A stretch of 64,000 nt of DNA from Desulfobaccales bacterium (GTDB taxonomy: Bacteria > Desulfobacterota > Desulfobaccia > Desulfobaccales > 0-14-0-80-60-11). Below are positions 25,747-33,735 of this stretch, one piece after another (within the stretch, counting starts at the first letter, position 1; the number at the start of each line of letters is the position of its first letter). The stretch is taken from positions 1 to 64,000 of the forward strand of contig JBBFLF010000010.1 in the NCBI GenBank assembly GCA_037481655.1. Direction: 5' to 3'. The position numbers and the translations under genes were made by a program. The notes beneath the pieces were generated by a model. The model did no database searches. It saw only the letters and a program-made list of their open reading frames with translations, and was not told where the DNA came from.

Positions 25747-26811
25747 TTGGCCATGACCATCTTGGTTTCCATGCGAAGCGCCCTCCTTGTTGCCCTGCTG
25801 GCCGGGGTTCTGGGGGGCTGCGGCACCGCCGCCACCGGAGTGCCGCCCTCGGCCCTGGTGGCCCAGGTAGAAAGCGACAGCCGCACCCGGCAGCAGCTGC
25901 AGCAGCAGCTTCTGGCCCAGGCCGGAGCGGTGGCCCCGCCGAACCGCCGGGACTATGAAGTGGGGCCCGAAGACCTCCTGGAGGTGGTGGTCTTCGGCCA
26001 GGACAACCTGAACCGCACCGTCCGGGTCACCGGCGACGGCAAGATCAGCCTGCCCCTGGTGGGAGAAGTGCAGGTGGCCGGACAGACCCCCCAGGCCATC
26101 GAGAAGCGGCTGGCCGCCACCTACGGCTCCCAGTATCTGCGCCATCCCCAGATCACCGTGTCGGTCAAGGAATTCCGGCACCAGCGGGTGGCCATCACCG
26201 GCGCGGTGGACAAGCCCGGCACTTATGAGATGATCGGCCCCCGCACCCTGCTGGAGATGCTGGCCCTGGCCGGCGGCCTCCAGGACAAGCCCGGTGCCGC
26301 CAAGGCCGGGGATGTGGTGCACATCATCCGCCGCCATGACGCCCGGGAGGACCGGGGCACCGCCAAGTCCTTCTCCCCCCGGGCCGAGACCATCGTGGTG
26401 GATCTGAAGCGCCTGCTGGCTGGCGAGGCCTCCCTTAATGTGCCCATCCGCCACGGCGACGTCATCCACGTGCCCTTCGCCGGCAGTGCCTACGTGCTGG
26501 GGGGCGTCCGCCGGCCGGGGAGCGTCACCGTGAAAGACAACCTCACCGTAAGCCAGGCGGTGGCCCTGGCCGGGGGCCTGGACCCCCTGTTGGCCACCTC
26601 CAAAGTGAGCGTCACCCGGCGGGATGAGCAGGGGAACGCCATCCAGCTGGCCGCAGATCTGAAGCGCATCCTCAACCGCCAGGAGGAGGACATCCCCCTG
26701 AAGGACAATGACGTGGTGGTGGTGGGAGAGAGCGCCCTGCGCAAGGGCCTGTTTATCTTCAAGGAACTGCTTCCTGGAACCTATAGTGGCGCCTATCGGT
26801 TCGCCAACTGA
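25747..26811 (+). CDS. Wza-type polysaccharide export lipoprotein
   Basis: A roughly 350-residue outer-membrane export protein. The lipobox LGGC is followed by a glutamine-rich helix, the Poly_export domain (YEVGPEDLLEVVVFGQDNLN, GKISLPLVGEVQVAGQTP) and two SLBB-like domains (VAITGAVDKPGTYEMIGPRT, AYVLGGVRRPGSVTVKDNLT). It would form the outer-membrane channel for exopolysaccharide. The start could be TTG 25747 (GAGGGGG 6 bases before it), ATG 25753 or ATG 25771. First gene of the surface-polysaccharide operon. Confidence 0.9.
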   Translation: MAMTILVSMRSALLVALLAGVLGGCGTAATGVPPSALVAQVESDSRTRQQLQQQLLAQAGAVAPPNRRDYEVGPEDLLEVVVFGQDNLNRTVRVTGDGKISLPLVGEVQVAGQTPQAIEKRLAATYGSQYLRHPQITVSVKEFRHQRVAITGAVDKPGTYEMIGPRTLLEMLALAGGLQDKPGAAKAGDVVHIIRRHDAREDRGTAKSFSPRAETIVVDLKRLLAGEASLNVPIRHGDVIHVPFAGSAYVLGGVRRPGSVTVKDNLTVSQAVALAGGLDPLLATSKVSVTRRDEQGNAIQLAADLKRILNRQEEDIPLKDNDVVVVGESALRKGLFIFKELLPGTYSGAYRFAN

Positions 26812-26869
26812 TCCGGTTCCGGGGCCCAACGCCTAACTTCCAGGCATGACACCTGCAGAGGAAAGACCG

Positions 26870-29161
26870 ATGTTACAGGATAACCGCTCCCCCATGGTGA
26901 TCCCTGGTCCCGGCACCCCGCCGGCCCGGGAGGTGGAATACTACGCCGACTACTTTCCCGGAGAGTCCCTCACCACCCGGGACTATCTGGGCATCCTGTG
27001 GACCCGCAAAAGGTGGTTGTTAGGCACTCTGGTCGGGCTCCTCCTCCTCACCTTGCTCTTCTGCCTGGTGGTCACCCCGGTCTATCGGGCCAGCACCGTC
27101 ATCCAGATCACCCAGGACAATCCGGGGGCCCGGCTGGGGGATTCCGACGCCTTAAGCACCATTCAGGGAGGCTCGGAGCTGAGCAAGTTCCAGGAGACCC
27201 AGAACAAGATCCTGGCCAGCCGGGCCCTGGCCTGGCGCCTCATCGAATCCCTCAACCTGGCCGAGCACCCCGATTTTCACTCGGTGAGCAAGCAAGAGGG
27301 TCTCCCGCCGGAAAAACTCAAAAACGACCTCATCGACCTGTTCCTGAAAAAGCTGGAGATCAAGCCCATCAAGGACTCCTTCCTGGTGGAGGTCTCCTTT
27401 CTGTCCAGCGATCAGTCTCTGGCCCAGAAGGTGGCCAACGCCCTGCCCAAGGAATATGTCCAGCTGGCCATCGACAGCCGCAGCCAGTCCTTCGTGATGG
27501 TGCGGGAGTGGCTGGAGAAGCAACTGGAGCAGATGGGCCAGCGTCTCCAGGCCTCCACCCGCAAGCTCTTTGACTACAGCCGCAAGGCGGACATCTTCGT
27601 CATGGAGGATCTGGGGGGCAAGGACACGGTCCTGTTCCAGAAATACGTGGAGCTGGGAGGCCTGCTCACCAAGGCCCAGTCGGAGCGGCTGGCCAAGGAA
27701 GCCATCTACCGTCAGCTCAAGGAGAAGGGCCCCGACGCCTCCCCCATCACCAACCATCCCCTCATCGCCAGTCTGCGCCAGGAATATGTGGCCCAAAACG
27801 CCAAAGTGGCCAGCCTGGCCCGCATCTATCTCCCCGGCCACCCGGAGATGCAGGCCGAGACCGCCAAGCTCAACGAACTGAGTAGCCGCCTCACCGCGGA
27901 GGTGAAGCGTCTGCAGGAGAGCGCCCGGGCCGATTATGAGGCGGCCAGTCGGGCCGAAAAGCTCCTCAGCGAGGCCTTCGAGACCCACAAACAGCAGCTG
28001 GCCCACCTCCAGGACAGCCTCATTGACTTTCAGATGCTGAAGCGGGACACCCAGACCACCGAGAAACTCTACCAGGCCCTGTTATCCCGCATGGGGGAGG
28101 CCACGGTGGCCAGCACCATGGTGGCCAGCAACGTGGCGGTCATTGACCCGGCGGACCTGCCGGCGGAACCCCATTTCCCCAAAACCCTCCTCTTCCTGGC
28201 CCTGGCCGGGGTCATCGGCCTGGGAGGCGGCATCGGCGCCGCCTTCCTGGCGGAATACCTGGACGACACCCTGAAGACCTCGGAGGAGGCCGAGCGCATC
28301 TGCCAGACGCCCACCCTGGGGGTGATTCCCGCAGCCACCCCGGAGAAAGCCCTCCCGGGTCCGGATCTCAAGGACCGCCTCCTGGCCCATATCCGCATCT
28401 TTCGCAGCCCCTTTGGGGAACAGGGGGAAAAGGAAGAGGGTCAGGCCGATCTCATCGTGGTGGAGCAGCCCCGCTCGCCCATCAGCGAGGCGGTGCGCCA
28501 TCTGCGCACCTCCCTGATGCTGTCGGCCTCCGGGCAGCCCCCCCGGACTTTGGTCATCACCAGTCCCAACCCCCGGGAGGGCAAGTCCGTCATCTCTTTG
28601 AACTTGGCAGCCTCCCTGGCCCAGGGACAGCGGCGGACCATTCTTTTGGACTGCGACCTGAGGCGGCCCCGGCTGCATCAGGCCTTCAAGCTGCCCTCCC
28701 AGCCAGGCCTCACCAATTACCTCACCGGCAGCGCCACCCCAGAGGAGATCATCCTTCCCACCTCGGTGGAGAACCTCTGGTTCGTGCCGGCAGGCCCGGT
28801 GCCCCCCAATCCCGCGGAACTGCTGGATTCCCCTCGTTTCCGCACCTTCCTGGCCCAGTTGCAGCAGGAATACCACCACATCCTGCTGGACACCCCGCCG
28901 GTCCTGGGGTTCAGTGACGCCCGGGTCTTGGCCGCGCTGGCGGACGGGGTCCTGTTGGTGGTCAAGTATCAGGGCACCACCCGGGATTCCGGGCGCCTGG
29001 CCCGGCAGCTCTTCGCCCAGGTCCGGGCTCCCCTCCTGGGTCTGGTGCTCAACCAGGTGAATCTCAATGGCCACGGTCGGAATGGTTATTATGGACAGTA
29101 TTATTACGACCGGTTTTACGGCGACTCCCCTGAAGAAACCCGGGCCTCTGATGGCCTCTGA
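26870..29161 (+). CDS. Wzc-type polysaccharide co-polymerase / tyrosine autokinase
   Basis: A 763-residue inner-membrane BY-kinase. The first membrane helix is at about residues 50-69, then a long periplasmic coiled-coil region, a second helix near 438-460 and a cytoplasmic kinase: Walker A SPNPREGKS near 567-576, Walker A' ILLDCDLRRPR, Walker B HILLDTPPV. The C-terminal tyrosine cluster (NGYYGQYYYDRFYG) is the autophosphorylation tail. It controls chain length and export with Wza. The ATG at 26870 is chosen because AGAGGAAAG precedes it; an ATG at 26846 lacks a ribosome site. Confidence 0.92.
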   Translation: MLQDNRSPMVIPGPGTPPAREVEYYADYFPGESLTTRDYLGILWTRKRWLLGTLVGLLLLTLLFCLVVTPVYRASTVIQITQDNPGARLGDSDALSTIQGGSELSKFQETQNKILASRALAWRLIESLNLAEHPDFHSVSKQEGLPPEKLKNDLIDLFLKKLEIKPIKDSFLVEVSFLSSDQSLAQKVANALPKEYVQLAIDSRSQSFVMVREWLEKQLEQMGQRLQASTRKLFDYSRKADIFVMEDLGGKDTVLFQKYVELGGLLTKAQSERLAKEAIYRQLKEKGPDASPITNHPLIASLRQEYVAQNAKVASLARIYLPGHPEMQAETAKLNELSSRLTAEVKRLQESARADYEAASRAEKLLSEAFETHKQQLAHLQDSLIDFQMLKRDTQTTEKLYQALLSRMGEATVASTMVASNVAVIDPADLPAEPHFPKTLLFLALAGVIGLGGGIGAAFLAEYLDDTLKTSEEAERICQTPTLGVIPAATPEKALPGPDLKDRLLAHIRIFRSPFGEQGEKEEGQADLIVVEQPRSPISEAVRHLRTSLMLSASGQPPRTLVITSPNPREGKSVISLNLAASLAQGQRRTILLDCDLRRPRLHQAFKLPSQPGLTNYLTGSATPEEIILPTSVENLWFVPAGPVPPNPAELLDSPRFRTFLAQLQQEYHHILLDTPPVLGFSDARVLAALADGVLLVVKYQGTTRDSGRLARQLFAQVRAPLLGLVLNQVNLNGHGRNGYYGQYYYDRFYGDSPEETRASDGL

Positions 29162-29232
29162 GGAGAAGCTGCCGGAGGGACAAAAAGAGCGAACATCCAC
29201 GCGACACCCCGCAGGGACGAGCAGGTGGAGTC

Positions 29233-30363
29233 ATGAAAGAGCATTTTGCCCACAAGACCATCCTCATTACCGGCGCCGCCGGTTCGGTGGGGCAGGAACT
29301 GGTGCGCCAGCTCCTGGCCCTGGAGCCGGCGGAGATCCGGGCCATGGACAACAACGAAACCGAGCTCTTCCACCTCCGGGAGACCTATGCCGCCTGCGGC
29401 CGCCTCACCGCCTACCTGGGGGATGTGCGGGACGGACGCAAACTGGAGAATCTCTGCCATGGCGTGGATCTTATCTTCCACGTGGCGGCCTACAAGCATG
29501 TCACCCTGTCGGAATACAACCCCTTTGACGTGGTCCAGACCAATATTCTGGGGGTGAAAAACGTCATCCAGGCGGCCTTGGCCCACAAAGTCCCCCGGGT
29601 GATCTTCACCAGCTCCGACAAGGCGGTGAACCCCACCAATGTCATGGGCACTTCCAAGCTCATGGGGGAGCGCCTCATGACCGCCGCCAACATCGTCACC
29701 CCCAACGGCCGCCAGGTCTTCTCCAGCGTCCGTTTCGGCAATGTCATCGGCTCCCGGGGGTCGGTGGTGCCCATCTTTGCGGAGCAGATCCGCCGGGGCC
29801 AGCCGGTGACGGTGACCGATGTCCACATGACTCGTTTCTTCATGACCTTACCGGAAGCGGCCCGCCTGGTCCTGGAGGCCGCGGTGCTGGCCTGCGGCGG
29901 CGAGGTCCTGGTCACCAAGATGCCGGTGATACGCATCCTGGATCTGGCCCAGGCCATGATCGAGCTTCTGGCCCCGGTGTATGGCTATGACCCCGATGAC
30001 CTGGAGATCCGCTTCATCGGCGCCCGCTCCGGCGAAAAGCTCTACGAGGAGCTCATGAGCCAGGAGGAGACCGGCCGGGCGGTGGAGCTGGAGAAGATGT
30101 TCGTCATCCTGCCGGCCATGCGCAGCTTTTACCAGAAGATCGACTACTCCTATCCGGGAGAGGTCTTCCCCCGAGGGGTGCCCCGGGCCTACGTCTCCTC
30201 CCGGGAAAAGCCGATGACCGTGGAGCAGATCAAGAATTATTTGCGGGAAAACGGAGTGTTGCCGGAGGTGACGCGGGAGGTCTCTCCCTGGCCGTTGCCT
30301 TCCCGCCGGGAGGTTCCGCCCCTCCAGATCCTTCCGGCCATGCGGGCCTCAGGCAGGGGGTGA
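29233..30363 (+). CDS. capD: CapD/WbpM-type UDP-sugar 4,6-dehydratase, soluble form
   Basis: A 376-residue short-chain dehydrogenase corresponding to the catalytic half of CapD/WbpM, without the N-terminal membrane helices. The NAD motif TGAAGSVG is at residues 13-20. The catalytic pair is Met138-x3-Lys142 (NPTNVMGTSKLMGE), Met replacing Tyr as in this family, and IGARSGEKLYEELM follows. It should turn UDP-GlcNAc into a 4-keto-6-deoxy sugar, the first step to sugars such as FucNAc or QuiNAc. Only 3 bases separate it from the next gene. Confidence 0.88.
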   Translation: MKEHFAHKTILITGAAGSVGQELVRQLLALEPAEIRAMDNNETELFHLRETYAACGRLTAYLGDVRDGRKLENLCHGVDLIFHVAAYKHVTLSEYNPFDVVQTNILGVKNVIQAALAHKVPRVIFTSSDKAVNPTNVMGTSKLMGERLMTAANIVTPNGRQVFSSVRFGNVIGSRGSVVPIFAEQIRRGQPVTVTDVHMTRFFMTLPEAARLVLEAAVLACGGEVLVTKMPVIRILDLAQAMIELLAPVYGYDPDDLEIRFIGARSGEKLYEELMSQEETGRAVELEKMFVILPAMRSFYQKIDYSYPGEVFPRGVPRAYVSSREKPMTVEQIKNYLRENGVLPEVTREVSPWPLPSRREVPPLQILPAMRASGRG

Positions 30364-30366
30364 GCC

Positions 30367-31572
30367 ATGCGGATTCTGGTGTTAGGCGGGGACGGCTATC
30401 TGGGGTGGCCCACGGCCATGCATCTTTCCGCCGCCGGCCACGAGGTCATGGTGGTGGACAACTACTTCCGGCGGCACATCTGCACTGCCCTTAATTGCGA
30501 GCCTCTGGTGCCGGTGCCCAACTTGCATCAGCGGGCCGAGCTCTGGCGGGCCCACTCCGGTCTCACCATTCAAGTGGCGGTGGGGGACGTGTGCGATTAC
30601 CCCTTCCTCTCCCGGGTCTTTCAGGACTTCGGGCCGGAGGGGGTGGTGCACTACGCCGAGCAGCCCTCGGCCCCGTACTCCATGCGGGACCGGGAGAGCG
30701 CCCTCTTCACCCTGACCAACAACCTGGTGTCCACCCTGAACCTCATCCACGCGGTGGCGGAATTCCAGCCGGACTGTCACATCGTCAAGCTGGGGACCAT
30801 GGGCGTGTATGGCACCCCCAACATCGACATCGAAGAAGGCTATCTGGAGGTGGAATACAAAGGCCGCCGGCACACCTTCCTCTATCCCAAGACGCCCGGC
30901 TCCCTCTACCACCTCACCAAATCCCAGGACGGGGACATGCTTTATTTCTACGCCCGCATGTGGAACCTGAGGGTCACGGACCTCAACCAGGGGCCGGTCT
31001 ACGGGCTGAGCGCCGGTCTGGAGGAAGGGGAGGAGCGCCTGGCCACCATCTTCAATTACGATGACGTCTTCGGCACGGTGCTGAACCGCTTCCTGGTGCA
31101 GGCGGTGGCGGGCTTTCCCCTCACGGTGTATGGGCGGGGCGGCCAGACCCGGGGCTATCTGCACCTGAAAGATACCCTGGCCTGCATCACCCTGGCCCTC
31201 ACGCAGCCCGCCGCGCCAGGGCAATACCGGGTCTTCAATCAGTTTGTGGAGACCTTCACCGTCCTGGAGCTGGCCCAGCGGGTCCAGGAGGCCGCCCAGG
31301 AGCTGGGGGTGGAGGTGACTATTCGGCGCCTTCCCAATCCCCGCCAGGAGGCAGAGGAGCATTACTACAATCCGGCCCACACCGGCCTCCTCTCTCTGGG
31401 TCTCCAGCCCCACTACCTGACCCGGGAGGTGCTGGTGGAGATGCTGCAGATGGTCCGGCGCCACCGGGAGAGGATCCGGCCGGAGTATATCCTGCCCCGC
31501 ATCACCTGGCAGCCGAGACGCCCGGTGGCTACGGCGGAGCCCCAGCCGCTTCGGCTGGTCACCAATCTCTAA
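30367..31572 (+). CDS. sqdB: UDP-sulfoquinovose synthase (SqdB/SQD1-like)
   Basis: A 401-residue extended short-chain dehydrogenase that closely follows plant SQD1 and cyanobacterial SqdB along its whole length: LGGDGYLGWPTAMHLS at the N-terminus, HYAEQPSAPYSMRDR, KLGTMGVYGTPNIDIEEG, DLNQGPVYG, DYDDVFGT-like NYDDVFGTVLNRF, VYGRGGQTRGYLHLKD, NPRQEAEEHYYNPAHTGL. The catalytic Thr144, Tyr181 and Lys185 match SQD1 Thr145, Tyr182, Lys186. The reaction joins sulfite to UDP-glucose, giving UDP-sulfoquinovose. No SQDG synthase (SqdX/SqdD) is in the window, and the setting is an exopolysaccharide operon, so the sugar probably enters a surface glycan (inference). Confidence 0.87.
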   Translation: MRILVLGGDGYLGWPTAMHLSAAGHEVMVVDNYFRRHICTALNCEPLVPVPNLHQRAELWRAHSGLTIQVAVGDVCDYPFLSRVFQDFGPEGVVHYAEQPSAPYSMRDRESALFTLTNNLVSTLNLIHAVAEFQPDCHIVKLGTMGVYGTPNIDIEEGYLEVEYKGRRHTFLYPKTPGSLYHLTKSQDGDMLYFYARMWNLRVTDLNQGPVYGLSAGLEEGEERLATIFNYDDVFGTVLNRFLVQAVAGFPLTVYGRGGQTRGYLHLKDTLACITLALTQPAAPGQYRVFNQFVETFTVLELAQRVQEAAQELGVEVTIRRLPNPRQEAEEHYYNPAHTGLLSLGLQPHYLTREVLVEMLQMVRRHRERIRPEYILPRITWQPRRPVATAEPQPLRLVTNL

Positions 31573-31584
31573 GGAGAATATGCC

Positions 31585-32259
31585 ATGAACCCCAATGGTC
31601 TAGAAGAAAAGATCCGGCTGAGCCGGGAAGTCCTGGAGGAGGCCCTCGCCCGTTTCGAGGGCGCTATCGCCCTGGCCTGGACCGGGGGCAAGGACTCCAC
31701 CACCATCCTACACCTGCTCAAGGAGATCGGCGGCGGGCGGGTGCCCATCCCGGTGCTGAACATCGACACCAGCGTCAAGTTCCCGGAGATCTATGCCTTC
31801 CGGGACCGGCTGGCCCGGGAATGGGAGCTCAACCTCATCATTGCCCGTAACGAGGAGGCCATTCGCACCATCCGCATCGCCGCCGACCAGGAGGAGTGCT
31901 GCACCCTGCTCAAGACCCAGGTGATTGCCCGGGCCGTCGCGGACCACGGCTGGCAGGCCCTCATCACCGGCATGCGCTGGGACGAGCAGCCCGACCGGCG
32001 CCAGGAGGCTTACTTTGCCCCGCGCCCCAACCCCGAACACGTCCGGGTCCACCCCATTTTGCATTTCACCGAGCTGGACATCTGGGCCTACCAGAAAACT
32101 CATGACGTGCCTTTCTGTTCCCTTTATCGCCAGGGTTACCGCAGCCTGGGCTGCGCCCCCTGCACCCAACGGGGTGTTGCCGGCGGGGCCGAACGGGCGG
32201 GCCGCAACCCCAAAAAAGAAGAGATCATGAAACGCCTCAGGGCCATGGGATATTTTTAG
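31585..32259 (+). CDS. PAPS/APS reductase-like enzyme with Fe-S cysteines
   Basis: A 224-residue PP-loop protein of the PAPS reductase/CysD superfamily. The nucleotide loop is TGGKDST (residues 33-39). A CC pair (Cys105-106 in EECCTLLK) and CxxC (Cys190, Cys193 in LGCAPC) match the 4Fe-4S ligands of assimilatory APS reductases, and RVHPILHFTELDIWAYQ plus RAGRNPKKEEIMKRLRAMGY are typical of an archaeal and bacterial branch. It starts 12 bases after sqdB with AAGGAG. The obvious role would be to make sulfite from APS or PAPS for SqdB (inference). A CysD-like adenylyltransferase role is less likely because of the cysteines. Confidence 0.8.
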   Translation: MNPNGLEEKIRLSREVLEEALARFEGAIALAWTGGKDSTTILHLLKEIGGGRVPIPVLNIDTSVKFPEIYAFRDRLAREWELNLIIARNEEAIRTIRIAADQEECCTLLKTQVIARAVADHGWQALITGMRWDEQPDRRQEAYFAPRPNPEHVRVHPILHFTELDIWAYQKTHDVPFCSLYRQGYRSLGCAPCTQRGVAGGAERAGRNPKKEEIMKRLRAMGYF

Positions 32260-33735
32260 ATGGCGCCCTCTCCCCTGTTACGCACCCTGGCGGCGGACTC
32301 CCTGCTGGTATTGGCGGTCAAGGTTCTCAGTCTGCCGCTGGGGTATTATTCCCTGATCCTCCTGGCCCGCTATTATGGGGCCGAGGCCCTGGGCACCTAT
32401 ACCCTCGGGGTCTATCTTCTCTCTACCCTGGCGGTCATCTGCCGCCTGGGCTTGGATACCGGCATCCTGCGCTTCTTTGCCGCCTGGGGTCCGGAGACCG
32501 GCCGGCAGCGGCTCCTGGGCCTGCTGCTCCCGGCCTTGGGGCTGGTAGGCGGCTTGGGGGCCGCAGCCGGTGGTGGACTCTGGCTCACCGGCCCCTGGCT
32601 GGCCGGCCGGTTCCAGGCGCCTGAGCTCCCCATCCTGCTGCCTTGGCTGGCCCTGCTGCTGCCTCTCACCGCCGCGGTGGGGGTCGGTGCCGAAGCCTTG
32701 CGGGCCCTGCAGGGGCCGCGGTGGGTGGTTCTGAGCCATGACGGGGTCTTCCCTTTGTTCTTTCTGATTATGATCTGCGCCCTGGCGGGGAAGCCGGGAG
32801 CCCAGGCCGTGGCCAGCCTGGGGCTGGCGCTCTGCCTCAGCCACCTGGCCGCCGGCTCCCTCATCGTGGCCCGGCTTCTGGGAGGTTTGCGCCAGCGTCC
32901 CGGAGGGCCAGGCCAGGGGCGCCACTTCGGAGCTTTGCTCAGCTATAGCACTCCCCTGTTCCTCAGCGCCCTGGTGTGGCTGGCCTTCGGTTCCCTGGAC
33001 AGCCTGCTCTTGGGGTGGTTTCAGCCGCCGGCCCAGGTGGCCTACTTTGAGGCCGCCAACAAGACCGCCCTGTTGGTGAGCCTGCCCCTTATCGCCATCA
33101 ACGCGGTGCTGCCGCCCCTCTTCAGCCGCCTGCATCAGCAAGGGGACCACCGCCAGCTGGAGGATCTCGGTCGGGCCGCCTCCCGCTGGACCTACTACCT
33201 GGCCCTGCCTTTGACCCTGGGATGCCTTCTCCTCGCACCCCGCCTGCTGGCCTGGTTCGGAGCAGGCTTCGAGGCCGGAGCCCTGGCGCTTAGGCTCCTG
33301 GCCCTGGCGCAGTTGGTGAACGTGGCCTGCGGCTCAGTGGGGTTTCTTTTGGCCATGACCGGGCACCAGGTGGCTCTGACCCGCCTCCTGGCCCTGGCGG
33401 CCGTGGGGGGCCTGCCCTTGCTGGCTCTGGGAGCCGCCGTGGGGGGACTCACCGGCTTGGCCGTTGCCAAGGCCCTTTGGCTGGCGGGGGTCAATCTGGC
33501 GATGACTTGGGCGGCCTATCGCCGTCTGGGACTGACCATCTTCGCCCGGGACCTTTTCCCGGCCCATCTGGGAGGCGCGGTGGCCGCCGGCATCTTCAGT
33601 CTGTTTCTGAACCCCCTGGGACCTGTGGCCGCCTCCCTGCTCTTCGGCCTTGCCTATCTAGGCCTCACCGCCCGACCGGTCCTTCAGGAAATGAGCCTGT
33701 TATTTCAGACGCCTCTCAAGGAGGGGACCTCATGA
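32260..33735 (+). CDS. Wzx-type oligosaccharide flippase (MOP superfamily)
   Basis: A 491-residue very hydrophobic protein with about 14 membrane segments. Residues near the start (VKVLSLPLGYYSLILLARYY, EALGTYTLGVYLLS) and the middle (YFEAANKTALLVSLPLIAINAVLPPLFSRLHQ) are typical of Wzx/PST flippases. It would turn over the lipid-linked repeat unit. The start codon abuts the previous stop, and its stop overlaps the next start by 4 bases (ATGA). No Wzy polymerase is recognisable in the window. Confidence 0.88.
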   Translation: MAPSPLLRTLAADSLLVLAVKVLSLPLGYYSLILLARYYGAEALGTYTLGVYLLSTLAVICRLGLDTGILRFFAAWGPETGRQRLLGLLLPALGLVGGLGAAAGGGLWLTGPWLAGRFQAPELPILLPWLALLLPLTAAVGVGAEALRALQGPRWVVLSHDGVFPLFFLIMICALAGKPGAQAVASLGLALCLSHLAAGSLIVARLLGGLRQRPGGPGQGRHFGALLSYSTPLFLSALVWLAFGSLDSLLLGWFQPPAQVAYFEAANKTALLVSLPLIAINAVLPPLFSRLHQQGDHRQLEDLGRAASRWTYYLALPLTLGCLLLAPRLLAWFGAGFEAGALALRLLALAQLVNVACGSVGFLLAMTGHQVALTRLLALAAVGGLPLLALGAAVGGLTGLAVAKALWLAGVNLAMTWAAYRRLGLTIFARDLFPAHLGGAVAAGIFSLFLNPLGPVAASLLFGLAYLGLTARPVLQEMSLLFQTPLKEGTS

